Part shown: positions 18,404-28,368 of the stretch, in pieces
Numbering within the stretch: position 1 is the stretch's first letter
How the letters are laid out: the number at the start of each line of letters is the position of its first letter
Origin: Winogradskyella sp.
GTDB lineage: Bacteria > Bacteroidota > Bacteroidia > Flavobacteriales > Flavobacteriaceae
Reading direction: 5' to 3'
Length of the DNA stretch: 64,000 bases
NCBI GenBank assembly: GCA_030149175.1
Contig: JASBSA010000099.1
Location: forward strand, 1-64,000
Made by a program: the position numbers and the translations under genes
Notes under the pieces: model-generated
Told to the model about the DNA's origin: nothing
Database searches by the model: none
Seen by the model: the letters and a program-made list of their open reading frames with translations, nothing else

Positions 18404-19180
18404 TTAATTGTTACGCTGAGCAACTGCTGTTTTTACGGTTTGGTATCCATCTTTTAATACTTCGTAAACTTTAGTTCTAAAGGACTGCCCCATTTCATCT
18501 TCTACATCTTCAAGCAACGATTTTGCATCTACTGTTCTACTTGCTTCTTTTTGTAATTTGTCTTTAAAAAGTTCCTTGCTTGCTACTTTTAAAAGCGAGT
18601 CTACTTCTCTGTCCGTAACTTCTTTTTTTTCAGTATTTAATTCCTTTAAAGTTTGTACAACTACAGCCTTGTCTATTGTAACTTCTTCTATAATTGCTTT
18701 CTGCTCGTTCTTAGTATAGCTGATGTCTTTTGTGTTGGAGTTCTCTGTTTTTTGATCAACTGCTAGTTGTGTTTTTATATTACCTTTAGTAATTGATTTG
18801 TAGTTTAAAATTTCAGGTTTTTTCTTGTCATCTTTCTCATCAGAACTGTCTTCAACCTCATCGTTCTCTGATGCTAATTCGGTTTCTTCGATAGTCTTCG
18901 GTAGAGACTCTTCAACTTTTTCTATATCTTTTTGTGCTTCTTGTTCTACAACTATCGGCAAGATTTCCTCAGTATCATTAGTTTCTAAAGTTTGTACAAC
19001 TACAGTTAGTGTAATTATAACTGCTGCCGCAATTCCCATCCACCAAAACCAAGGGTTTTTAGATTTCTTTGCATCTGCATCTAAGCGTTTAGACAGTTTT
19101 GCCCAACTATCTGCAGACGGTTGTAAGCTTCGTTTCTCTAGCTTGTCCTTTAATTGTTCTTCAAATTTAATTGGTGCCAT
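18404..19180 (-). CDS. Hypothetical single-TM protein, possible anti-sigma factor
   Basis: One TM segment (WWMGIAAAVIITLTVVVQT), start overlaps the ECF sigma gene. Confidence 0.6.
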   Translation of the reverse strand: MAPIKFEEQLKDKLEKRSLQPSADSWAKLSKRLDADAKKSKNPWFWWMGIAAAVIITLTVVVQTLETNDTEEILPIVVEQEAQKDIEKVEESLPKTIEETELASENDEVEDSSDEKDDKKKPEILNYKSITKGNIKTQLAVDQKTENSNTKDISYTKNEQKAIIEEVTIDKAVVVQTLKELNTEKKEVTDREVDSLLKVASKELFKDKLQKEASRTVDAKSLLEDVEDEMGQSFRTKVYEVLKDGYQTVKTAVAQRNN

Positions 19181-19730
19181 AACTGCTGTTGTTTAGTTCT
19201 TTTATTTTTTTCTGAAGCATCTGCCTCGCTTTAAACAATTGAGACTTTGATGTACCTTCTGATATATTCAATAATTCTGCTATCTCATTGTGTTTGTAGC
19301 CTTCTATAGCATACATTATAAATACCATTTTATAACCTTCTGGCAGACTATCTATTAACTGCTGAATTTCTGCTACTTCAATGTTGGTTTTAATATTATT
19401 AGTGTAGTCTTGCTCTAAATAATCGTCTTCAATAGCAAACTCAATATGCTTTTGTTGCCTTAAAAACGAAATAGCTTCTCTTACCATAATACGTCTTATC
19501 CAACCTTCAAAACTACCTTCATTTTTAAATGTCTTTAAATGCTTAAAAACTTTAAAAAAGCCATTCAACATTACTTCTTCAGCCTTATGCACATCCTTAA
19601 TGTAGTATCTACATACACTAAGCATTTTTGGGGCGTGCAACTCATATAGCACATGTTGTGCTTCGCGATTATTCTTCGCTGCTCTTTGTATGAGTTTAGT
19701 TTCGTTTTTATGAAGCTGAATAACTTTCAT
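19167..19730 (-). CDS. ECF-type RNA polymerase sigma factor
   Basis: Sigma2/sigma4 features (YIKDVHKAEEVMLNGFFKVFKHL, GWIRRIMVREAI, YKHNEIAELLNISEGTSKSQLFKAR). Confidence 0.93.
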   Translation of the reverse strand: MKVIQLHKNETKLIQRAAKNNREAQHVLYELHAPKMLSVCRYYIKDVHKAEEVMLNGFFKVFKHLKTFKNEGSFEGWIRRIMVREAISFLRQQKHIEFAIEDDYLEQDYTNNIKTNIEVAEIQQLIDSLPEGYKMVFIMYAIEGYKHNEIAELLNISEGTSKSQLFKARQMLQKKIKELNNSSYGTN

Positions 19731-19966
19731 GTTGTTGGTTACGATTGCTCTTCTATTTATAAAGACGCAAATATCTGGCTAATGGTTGCCTGGAAAGTAA
19801 ATTTTTTTTTGATAAAATTTTAATTTGTTGTTTTACAAATACTTACAGTCAAAACAATTTAACAAATTGTGTCAAACAATAGCTATCATTAACTAAAGTA
19901 ATTTAAAATTACAGTTCATTTTTTTGCACTAATGATTAATCCTTATACTTTTACAGAAAAAGTACT

Positions 19967-21229
19967 ATGAGATATTTTTTCTTCCTTTTTATAATTACTG
20001 CATTTATTCTAAGTTGCAAAAATGACGACGATCAAGTTAATGATCCAGTAGTGTTATCAGAAAATGTTGAAGTTTATGAAAGTGATGCTTTTGAAAACAG
20101 CTACGTATTAGCAATAGAAAATGGTGGCACAAATTCCTATCTATTAAACAAGGAAGGTTTTAGAGTTCACGAATGGACTTTTGAAGATAATCTAGGAAAC
20201 GATTTAGAAATTTTGCCAAATGGTAAGTTAGTTGGCATATTTAAAGTTGAAAACCCTGAAATTGCTTTCGGCGGATCTGGCGGGATCATAAAAATACTAA
20301 ACGCTGATGGAAGCACAGATTGGGAACTTCCGTACTCCTCTTCAGATATGATAGCTCATCATGATGTAGAGATGCTACCTAACGGCAACGTTCTTTTTAT
20401 TGTTTGGGAGCGCATTGATAGTACTTTTGCTGCACAACAAGGTGTAGACACAACCACAACCGATATTTTCCCTGAGGTTTTAGTTGAAGTAAACCCGAGT
20501 ACTAACCAAGTAGTTTGGGAGTGGCATAGTTTTGACCACATTATTCAAGACCAATTTAGTAATTTACCAAACTATGGAGATGTAGCAGCGAATCCTCAAT
20601 TAATCGACATTAATTATGACGTTGTAGATAATGGAGATATAATGCATGCTAATGGCATAGATTATGACGAGGAAAAAGATGTTATCTATTTAAGCGTTAA
20701 TTTTTACAGCGAAGTTTGGGTAATAGACCATAGCACAACCTCTGCAGAAGCAGCAACAAATTCTGGCGGCAACTATAATAAAGGAGGTGATTTGTTATAC
20801 AGGTTTGGTAATCCAAGTACATACAAAAACACAGTAGGTGAACGTATGTTTTTTAATAACCACTTTCCAAATTTGCTAGAAGGCAGTGAGCCTGGTGCTG
20901 GTAACATACTCGTCTATGGCAATGGTGTGGACCAATCTACAGTTTTTGAATTAGACCTACCTGAAAACTTTACGCTAACACCAAATGCCAACAACGAACC
21001 AAACATTGTTTGGAGTTTTACAGATCCTGATTTTTATTTTGGAAGAATATCTGGCGCTGTGCGTTTACAAAATGGTAACACACTTATTGCTGAAGGCGAT
21101 TATGGTTTTTGGGAAGTAACACCTAACAATGATGTTGTTTGGAAATATTATGGGCAAGGTACACGCTTTTGGAGATGCTACGGCTACTTGCCAGATGATG
21201 AAGCCATTATAAACTTAGATATTTTCTAA
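19967..21229 (+). CDS. Arylsulfotransferase-family lipoprotein
   Basis: Lipobox FILSCKND; HDVEMLPNGNVLFIVWE, MHANGIDYDEEKDVIYLSVNFYSEVWVIDHS. Confidence 0.75.
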   Translation: MRYFFFLFIITAFILSCKNDDDQVNDPVVLSENVEVYESDAFENSYVLAIENGGTNSYLLNKEGFRVHEWTFEDNLGNDLEILPNGKLVGIFKVENPEIAFGGSGGIIKILNADGSTDWELPYSSSDMIAHHDVEMLPNGNVLFIVWERIDSTFAAQQGVDTTTTDIFPEVLVEVNPSTNQVVWEWHSFDHIIQDQFSNLPNYGDVAANPQLIDINYDVVDNGDIMHANGIDYDEEKDVIYLSVNFYSEVWVIDHSTTSAEAATNSGGNYNKGGDLLYRFGNPSTYKNTVGERMFFNNHFPNLLEGSEPGAGNILVYGNGVDQSTVFELDLPENFTLTPNANNEPNIVWSFTDPDFYFGRISGAVRLQNGNTLIAEGDYGFWEVTPNNDVVWKYYGQGTRFWRCYGYLPDDEAIINLDIF

Positions 21230-21232
21230 AGA

Positions 21233-22210
21233 TTATTTCTTCCTATCTATTACATAGTTTACCATGAGCTCAAGTGAAGCTTTGTATGAGGATTCAGGGT
21301 ATTTACTGAGTAAGTTCAAGGCTTCTTGTTGAAAGTCTTTCATTTTGGAAATAGCATAATCCAAACCGCCATGGGATTTTACAAAAGCTATAACTTCCTT
21401 AACGCGTGTTTTATCTTTGTTATGGTTTTTTACAGAATTGATTAACCATGATTTTTCTTTGCTTGAACAATTATTCAGAACATAAATTAAAGGCAAGGTC
21501 ATTTTTTGCTCTTTAATATCTATACCTGTTGGTTTACCAATTTTTTCTTCTCCATAATCGAATAAATCATCTTTTATCTGAAATGCCATACCTATAAGCT
21601 CTCCAAACTTTCGCATGGTATCTACCTCAGAAGAATTTGGTTTTACCGATGCTGCACCTAAACTACAACAAGCCGCAATCAAAGTTGCTGTTTTTTGGCG
21701 GATGATATCGAAGTAAACATTTTCTGTAATATCAAGTTGTCTAGCTTTTTCTATCTGTAGCAATTCTCCCTCGCTCATTTCGCGTACGGCAACAGATATA
21801 ATCTTAAGTAGATCGAAATCGTTATTATCGATAGAAAGCAATAAGCCTTTAGAAAGGAGATAATCACCAATTAAAACTGCTATTTTATTTTTCCAAAGCG
21901 CATTGATTGAAAAGAAGCCTCTCCGTCTATTGCTATCATCAACAACATCGTCGTGCACTAAAGTTGCTGTGTGAATCAATTCTATAACTGAAGCACCTCT
22001 GTAAGTACGCTCACTAACTTCACCATTATTCAACATTTTTGCGACCAAAAACACAAACATGGGTCGCATTTGCTTACCCTTCCTGTTAACAATGTAATGT
22101 GTAATTCTATTAAGCAAGGCCACCTTACTTGCCATAGACAACTGAAACTTCTGTTCAAAAAGTTCCATTTCGTATGCAATTGGTTGCTTAATTTGTTCAG
22201 TAATCTTCAT
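21233..22210 (-). CDS. Polyprenyl diphosphate synthase
   Basis: FARM/SARM motifs LVHDDVVDDSNRRRG and IKDDLFDYGEEKIGKPTGIDI. Confidence 0.93.
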   Translation of the reverse strand: MKITEQIKQPIAYEMELFEQKFQLSMASKVALLNRITHYIVNRKGKQMRPMFVFLVAKMLNNGEVSERTYRGASVIELIHTATLVHDDVVDDSNRRRGFFSINALWKNKIAVLIGDYLLSKGLLLSIDNNDFDLLKIISVAVREMSEGELLQIEKARQLDITENVYFDIIRQKTATLIAACCSLGAASVKPNSSEVDTMRKFGELIGMAFQIKDDLFDYGEEKIGKPTGIDIKEQKMTLPLIYVLNNCSSKEKSWLINSVKNHNKDKTRVKEVIAFVKSHGGLDYAISKMKDFQQEALNLLSKYPESSYKASLELMVNYVIDRKK

Positions 22211-22341
22211 AAATGATTGTAAAGCTTTGCAAAATTACAAATAAAGCCTCTTTTTATCGCTAAAAATTGAATATTACAAAATTAACATGTTTGGTAAACA
22301 AATATTTGTAACTTTAGGCAATTAATCTAAAAACAAACTTT

Positions 22342-24000
22342 ATGAAAAAAATTACTTTATTGATGGCATTAGTCTTTTCCTCTAGCCTAATGTTTGGACA
22401 AGTCTTATCAGAGGATTTTGAAGGTGGGCTTAGCCTACCTGCAGGTTGGACCAACAACGAAATTGCACCTGGAGGTGGAGTTTGGGGATTTGCATCTGGT
22501 GGTGAAGCTGTTGGTTATAATCCTCCAAATACTATTTATTATGATGATGGTTTATTATTTGGCAACTACGCTTTATTCGATAGCGATGGTCTTGGTCCCG
22601 ATGGAAATGCAGAAGAAGCAGCGTTAGAGAGCCCTTCTTTTGACGTTTCTGGAGCTACAAATGTTATTCTATCTTTTAATCATTTCTTCACAGCTGGTTA
22701 TGGTGGGCAAGGTTTTGTTGAAGTTTTCGATGGTACCTCATGGGTACAGGTAGCTTCATACTCTGGTGCCGACCAAGCTGCTTCATCATTTGGTTTAGAA
22801 GAAATTAATGTTTCTACTGAAATAGGTGGAGTAGCAAATGCACAAGTACGCTTTAGATGGGTAGGAGACTACTCTTGGGGATGGGCAGTTGATAATATTG
22901 AGGTTAATGCACCTACCTGTATTGATCCTTCAGGATTTGTTATTGGCCCTAACGGTGTTTCTACTACCACTTTTGATATAGAGTGGACTGATTCCAATGG
23001 AGGCGGAACAGTATTTGACATTGAATGGGGAGTTGTAGGGTTTTTACCTGGATTAGGTAATATGGTAAATGATTTAGCAGCTACTAATTACGAATTTACA
23101 GGTTTAATGCCTGATACAAATTATGAATTTTATATCACTGCAAATTGTACAGGTGGTAATGGAGATAGTAACCAGATAGGACCTATTGGTTTCAGTACTA
23201 ATTATGATTGTTCGCTTTATGACTTGCCTTTCTCAGAAGATTTTTCTAATCAAAATGCATTTAGCTCTTGTTATGACATTGAGGATACTAATGCTGATAA
23301 TACTTCTTGGGGATATAATAACGGTAATGATTTTGACGGAGATACTGTAAATGATCCTGTAGCTCTTATTTTCCCACCAAATCCAACTGTTGCTAAAGAT
23401 GATTGGTTATTCTTACCAATTGCCATCAATGGTGTAGCGAATGGAGATTATGACGTAACAATAGTATATAATGTTTTTGATAACCCAGTAGCTGGTAGTG
23501 AATCTTTTGACATTGTAGCTTTAGATAGTCCTTCCTCTGCAGCCACAATGCAAACAGTGTTTGGCTCTTATAGTGGTATTACTCAAGCTGGCGCAGGTGT
23601 TGAAGACCTTTTACCTAATGCTTATACAAGTACTGCAACATATACTCCTGCAGCCGACGGTACCTTTTATATTGGTATTCACGCAACCACACCTGTAAGT
23701 ACCAGCGCAATTATCACTATTTTCAGCATTGACATAAATGAAACTTTAGGTCTCAATGATTTTGAAAACAATGACTTTTCTCATAGCTATAGTAAAAACT
23801 TAGAGACATTAACTTTAGAGTCTTCTAATTTAGAAATGACTAATATTGAAATCTATTCTATATTAGGTCAGAATGTGATTTCTAAGCCATTATCTAGTAC
23901 TAGAGAGGTTATTGATGTTGCATCATTAAATGATGGTGTTTACCTAGCAAAAGTATTTGCTGATGGTGGTTCTAAGACTATTAAGTTTGTGAAGAACTAA
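22342..24000 (+). CDS. Secreted adhesin-like protein with T9SS C-terminal sorting domain
   Basis: Signal peptide; LSEDFEGGLSLPAGWT; FNIII-like region; IYSILGQNVISKPL...LNDGVYLAKVFADGGSKTIKFVKN. Confidence 0.85.
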   Translation: MKKITLLMALVFSSSLMFGQVLSEDFEGGLSLPAGWTNNEIAPGGGVWGFASGGEAVGYNPPNTIYYDDGLLFGNYALFDSDGLGPDGNAEEAALESPSFDVSGATNVILSFNHFFTAGYGGQGFVEVFDGTSWVQVASYSGADQAASSFGLEEINVSTEIGGVANAQVRFRWVGDYSWGWAVDNIEVNAPTCIDPSGFVIGPNGVSTTTFDIEWTDSNGGGTVFDIEWGVVGFLPGLGNMVNDLAATNYEFTGLMPDTNYEFYITANCTGGNGDSNQIGPIGFSTNYDCSLYDLPFSEDFSNQNAFSSCYDIEDTNADNTSWGYNNGNDFDGDTVNDPVALIFPPNPTVAKDDWLFLPIAINGVANGDYDVTIVYNVFDNPVAGSESFDIVALDSPSSAATMQTVFGSYSGITQAGAGVEDLLPNAYTSTATYTPAADGTFYIGIHATTPVSTSAIITIFSIDINETLGLNDFENNDFSHSYSKNLETLTLESSNLEMTNIEIYSILGQNVISKPLSSTREVIDVASLNDGVYLAKVFADGGSKTIKFVKN

Positions 24001-24020
24001 AACACAGTCATAACACTCAT

Positions 24021-24050
24021 AAAAAAAAGCGGCTAATGGCCGCTTTTTTT
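24021..24050. terminator. Bidirectional intrinsic terminator between convergent genes
   Basis: AAAAAAAGCGGC-taatg-GCCGCTTTTTTT. Confidence 0.9.
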
Positions 24051-25104
24051 ATGCTTTATTTTTATTTGCTAACTGACCACAAGCAGCATCTATATCCTTA
24101 CCTCTGCTCCGTCTTACAGTTACTGTAATATTATTAGCTTCTAAAACAGTCACATACATATCCAAGGCTTTGGAATCTGCTTGTTGAAACTCACCATCAT
24201 CAATAGGATTGTATTCAATAAGGTTTACTTTACTTGGTGCAAATTTGCAAAATTCAACCAATGCATCTACGTCTTTACGCTTATCGTTTATGCCTTTCCA
24301 AACAACGTACTCATATGTGATTCTGTTTTTTGTTTTAGCATACCAATATTCTAAAGCTTCTCTCAAATCTTTTAAAGGAAATGTGGCGTTAAAAGGCATA
24401 ATTGAAGTCCTAACCTCATCTAAAGCTGAATGTAAGGATACGGCCAGTTTAAATTTAACCTCATCATCAGCCATTTTCTTTATCATTTTTGGGACTCCAG
24501 ATGTTGATACTACAATTCGTTTTGGTGACATCCCTAAACCTTCTGGTGATGTGATTTTATCAATGGCTTTAAGTACATTATTATAATTCATGAGTGGCTC
24601 TCCCATACCCATAAACACAATATTACTTAGTGGTCTGCCATGGTATAATCTGCTTTCATTATCTATAGCTACAACTTGATCATAAATTTCATCTGGATTA
24701 AGGTTACGCATTCGCTTTAACCTTGCTGTTGCACAAAACTTGCAATCTAAACTACAACCAACCTGCGAAGATACACAGGCTGTTGTACGTGTCGATGTTG
24801 GTATTAATACAGATTCTACTATTAAATCATCATGCAACCGTACAGCGTTTTTTATAGTTCCGTCAGAACTGCGCTGCATTTGATCTACCTTAATATGGTT
24901 AATTACAAAGTTATCCTTTAGCATTTGACGGGTTTGCAAGGATATATTGGTCATATCTTCAAAACTATGGGCCGACTTTTGCCATAACCACTCGTACACT
25001 TGGTTTCCTCTAAACGCTTTATCTCCTTGGTTTACAAAAAAATCTCTAAGTTGGTCTTTGGTTAAGGCTCTTATATCTTTCTTTTTAACTTCCATATTGT
25101 ACAA
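24049..25104 (-). CDS. rlmN: 23S rRNA (adenine2503-C2)-methyltransferase
   Basis: CSLDCKFCATARLKRMRNL radical-SAM motif, NIVFMGMGEPLMNYNNV. Confidence 0.96.
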   Translation of the reverse strand: MYNMEVKKKDIRALTKDQLRDFFVNQGDKAFRGNQVYEWLWQKSAHSFEDMTNISLQTRQMLKDNFVINHIKVDQMQRSSDGTIKNAVRLHDDLIVESVLIPTSTRTTACVSSQVGCSLDCKFCATARLKRMRNLNPDEIYDQVVAIDNESRLYHGRPLSNIVFMGMGEPLMNYNNVLKAIDKITSPEGLGMSPKRIVVSTSGVPKMIKKMADDEVKFKLAVSLHSALDEVRTSIMPFNATFPLKDLREALEYWYAKTKNRITYEYVVWKGINDKRKDVDALVEFCKFAPSKVNLIEYNPIDDGEFQQADSKALDMYVTVLEANNITVTVRRSRGKDIDAACGQLANKNKA

Positions 25105-25141
25105 AAATAGGTATTTGTTACTTCATCTATTTTCATGAAAT

Positions 25142-25180
25142 AAAAAACCTCTACTCTTTTGTTTTATATGAGTAGAGGCT
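25142..25180 (-). terminator. Intrinsic terminator downstream of queA
   Basis: GCCTCTACTC...GAGTAGAGGTTTTTT on the minus strand. Confidence 0.85.
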
Positions 25181-25203
25181 TTGTATTATTTTAAAATTCT
25201 TAA

Positions 25204-26253
25204 TTAGATGATTAACATGGCATCACCATAAGAATAGAATCTATATTTTTCCTTTACTGCTTCATCATAAGCTCTTTTTACAAAATCATGACCTGCAAAT
25301 GCTGAAATCATCATAAGCAATGTTGATTTTGGTGTATGAAAATTGGTAATCATACAGTTTGCAATACTAAAATCGTAAGGAGGAAAAATAAATTTGTTTG
25401 TCCAACCTTCATACGGGTTTAATCTACCATTTGAAGATACAGAACTTTCTATAGTACGCATAGATGTAGTACCTACTGCACAAACACGTTTTTTATTTTC
25501 TATTCCTCGATTAACAACATCAGCAGACCTTTGACTAATTATAATTTCCTCACTATCCATTTTGTGCTTAGACAAATCCTCGACTTCAACTGGGTTAAAC
25601 GTGCCCAAACCAACATGAAGGGTAACCTCTGCCATCTCAACACCTTTAATCTCTAAACGCTTTAATAAATGTTTAGAAAAATGCAAACCTGCTGTTGGTG
25701 CTGCTACTGCTCCTTCATTTTTTGCGTAGATGGTTTGGTAGCGTTCTTCATCTTCTGGCTCTACATCTCTCTTAATGTATTTTGGAAGTGGTGTTTGTCC
25801 TAACTCGGTTAATTTTCTTCTAAAGTCATTATAAGACCCATCATATAAAAAGCGTAACGTACGTCCTCTTGACGTTGTATTATCAATAACCTCAGCTACT
25901 AAGGTTTCGTCTTCACCAAAATAAAGTTTGTTACCAATTCTAATTTTACGTGCTGGATCTACTAAAACATCCCAAAGACGTTGGTCTTGATTTAATTCTC
26001 TTAATAAAAAAACCTCTATACGAGCACCAGTTTTTTCCTTATTACCATACAATCTGGCCGGAAAAACCTTGGTGTTGTTCATTATCATCACATCACCTTC
26101 ATCAAAATAATCAATAATATCTTTAAAAAGTTTGTGTTCGATAGTTTGATTAGCTCGGTCTAGAACCATTAACCTAGATTCATCTCTATGTTCTGCAGGA
26201 TGTTCGGCTAATAATTCGTCTGGAAGGTCAAAATTAAAATTTGATAATTTCAT
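25204..26253 (-). CDS. queA: tRNA preQ1(34) S-adenosylmethionine ribosyltransferase-isomerase
   Basis: [44 protein letters not shown]. Confidence 0.96.
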   Translation of the reverse strand: MKLSNFNFDLPDELLAEHPAEHRDESRLMVLDRANQTIEHKLFKDIIDYFDEGDVMIMNNTKVFPARLYGNKEKTGARIEVFLLRELNQDQRLWDVLVDPARKIRIGNKLYFGEDETLVAEVIDNTTSRGRTLRFLYDGSYNDFRRKLTELGQTPLPKYIKRDVEPEDEERYQTIYAKNEGAVAAPTAGLHFSKHLLKRLEIKGVEMAEVTLHVGLGTFNPVEVEDLSKHKMDSEEIIISQRSADVVNRGIENKKRVCAVGTTSMRTIESSVSSNGRLNPYEGWTNKFIFPPYDFSIANCMITNFHTPKSTLLMMISAFAGHDFVKRAYDEAVKEKYRFYSYGDAMLII

Positions 26254-26324
26254 TTGTGAATGTTTGTTTTTTTGAAGTTGCAAATATACAATCTCAAAAT
26301 AGGCCTTGTCAAGTAATTAGCCGT

Positions 26325-27581
26325 TTATTTTATTTTGAAACCTATAGAGCTCAAATCATCCCAAAATTGAGGGTAAGATTTACTCACTACTTCAGCATCT
26401 TTAATCTGCAAATTTGTCTTTAATCCTAACGGTGCAAATGCCATGGCCATTCTATGATCGTTATAGGTATTTACAGACACATTACTTTTTATGGACTTAG
26501 ACTTACTTAAGTATAAGGACTCATTTGTAATAGTTACTTCGGCCCCTAATTTTTCTAATTCCGTTTTAAGAGCTACTAATCTATCTGTCTCTTTAATTTT
26601 TAGTGTATGCAAGCCTTTTAGGAAACATTCCAATCCCAGTCCGAATGCTGTAACCGCAATTGTTTGGGCAATGTCTGGTGCGTTTGCTAAATCTAAATCG
26701 ATTTTAGATTGACGATTGACGATTGATGATTTTTGTAGTGTTATGGAAGTAGCGCCAAATGTGGTATCAACACCAAAAAGATTATAAATTTTGGCCAATA
26801 CAGCATCTCCTTGCAATGACTCTTTTTTATATGAAGACAAGGTTATTTCTGTACCTAAATCACTTAATGCTACAATACTATAAAAATAGGAAGCTGAAGA
26901 CCAATCAGACTCAACCACTAGCGTTTTCGATTCTACTCCGTTTGTCTTTGGTTTTACAGTAATTACATTATCCTCAAACGTAGTTTCCACTTCTATTTCA
27001 CTTAATAAGTCTAAGGTCATTTTTATATATGGAACAGACGTTATTTTTCCATTTAGAGTAAGCTCTAATCCGTTCTCTAGTCTTGAAGCGATAAGCAATA
27101 GGGCCGAAATGTACTGACTACTCACGTTTGCCTTTAAATCAACTCTTGGATTGGTTAGTTTTTTTCCTCTGATTTTAAGCGGAGGAAACCCTTCATTTTC
27201 TATGTATTGAATATCTGCTCCTAGTTGTTTAAGAGCTTCAACAAGAATTGCAATTGGGCGTTCTTTCATTCTTGAAGAACCCGTCAGTGTCACTTCTGTG
27301 TTTTCTTGAATAGAAAAATAGGCAGTTAGAAAGCGCATGGCTGTACCTGCATGATGAACATCAATAACTTCATCATCTGATGACAGTGCTTTTTGCATTA
27401 ATACTGAGTCGTCTGAGTTCGATAAATTTTCAATTGAAATTTGAGGATATAAGGCTTGCAATAGTAGCAATCTATTAGATTCGCTTTTAGACCCAGTAAT
27501 CGTAATTGTTGATTGACGATTAGCGATTGACGATTTTAGAATTTGAGTATGCATGCAGTTTTCCTTCTTTAGCAGAAACAA
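26325..27581 (-). CDS. aroA: 3-phosphoshikimate 1-carboxyvinyltransferase (EPSP synthase)
   Basis: ITGSKSESNRLLLLQAL, GTAMRFLTAYF, YNDHRMAMAFA. Confidence 0.95.
   Translation of the reverse strand: MFLLKKENCMHTQILKSSIANRQSTITITGSKSESNRLLLLQALYPQISIENLSNSDDSVLMQKALSSDDEVIDVHHAGTAMRFLTAYFSIQENTEVTLTGSSRMKERPIAILVEALKQLGADIQYIENEGFPPLKIRGKKLTNPRVDLKANVSSQYISALLLIASRLENGLELTLNGKITSVPYIKMTLDLLSEIEVETTFEDNVITVKPKTNGVESKTLVVESDWSSASYFYSIVALSDLGTEITLSSYKKESLQGDAVLAKIYNLFGVDTTFGATSITLQKSSIVNRQSKIDLDLANAPDIAQTIAVTAFGLGLECFLKGLHTLKIKETDRLVALKTELEKLGAEVTITNESLYLSKSKSIKSNVSVNTYNDHRMAMAFAPLGLKTNLQIKDAEVVSKSYPQFWDDLSSIGFKIK
26707..26734. repeat. Dispersed GATTGACGATTGACGATT-type repeat inside aroA
   Basis: gattgacgattgacgattgatgattttt, translated in-frame as KSSIVNRQS. 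Confidence 0.8.
27511..27537. repeat. Second copy of the same repeat inside aroA, near the N-terminus
   Basis: gattgacgattagcgattgacgatttt, translated in-frame as KSSIANRQS. Confidence 0.8.
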
Positions 27582-27583
27582 AA

Positions 27584-27910
27584 CTACTTCAATTTTTCAT
27601 TATTATGATGTCTGTCGTGGTCTCGTTTGGCTTTTTTGTCCATTTTCTTATCAAACGAGGCTTGTAAATCTATACCTGTTTGGTTAGCTAAACATAACAC
27701 TACAAAAACGACATCGGCTAATTCTTCACCAAGATCTTTATTTTTATCACTTTCCTTTTCACTTTGCTCTCCATAACGTCTGGCAATAATACGAGCTACC
27801 TCACCCACTTCTTCCGTTAGTTGCGCCATATTAGTAAGTTCATTAAAGTATCTCACTCCATGTTCTTTAATCCAATTATCTACGTCTTTTTGTGCGTTTT
27901 TTATGTTCAT
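27584..27910 (-). CDS. MazG-like nucleotide pyrophosphohydrolase
   Basis: LTEEVGEVARIIARRYGE...DLGEELADVVFVVLCLAN. Confidence 0.9.
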   Translation of the reverse strand: MNIKNAQKDVDNWIKEHGVRYFNELTNMAQLTEEVGEVARIIARRYGEQSEKESDKNKDLGEELADVVFVVLCLANQTGIDLQASFDKKMDKKAKRDHDRHHNNEKLK

Positions 27911-27915
27911 AATCT

Positions 27916-28368
27916 TTATTCTCTATTTTTTGAATCTATAATAATAGTTACAGGGCCATCATTAACCAAACTGACTTTCATATCTGCGCCAAACTCACCT
28001 GTTTGTATAGTTTTATCCAACTTGTTCTCTAATGTTGCTATAAAGTTTTCGTAAAGAGGAATTGCTACATATGGCTTTGCAGCTTTTATATAACTTGGCC
28101 TGTTTCCTTTTTTGGTACTTGCGTGAAGGGTAAACTGACTAACAACGATTACGTTTCCGTCAGCATCTTTTAGTGAAGTATTCATAACACCATTCTCATC
28201 TGGAAATACACGAAGATTTATAACTTTTTTGCACAACCAGTCTATATCATCTTGAGTATCTTCATCGACTATACCCAATAAGATTAAAAATCCTTTGCCT
28301 ATTGATGCTACTTCGTTGTCATTAATAACCACTGAAGCTTTTGAGACGCGCTGTATGACTACTTTCAT
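27916..28368 (-). CDS. dtd: D-aminoacyl-tRNA deacylase
   Basis: MKVVIQRVSKASV, VSQFTLHASTKKGNRPSY, EFGADMKVSLVNDGPVTI. Confidence 0.96.
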   Translation of the reverse strand: MKVVIQRVSKASVVINDNEVASIGKGFLILLGIVDEDTQDDIDWLCKKVINLRVFPDENGVMNTSLKDADGNVIVVSQFTLHASTKKGNRPSYIKAAKPYVAIPLYENFIATLENKLDKTIQTGEFGADMKVSLVNDGPVTIIIDSKNRE

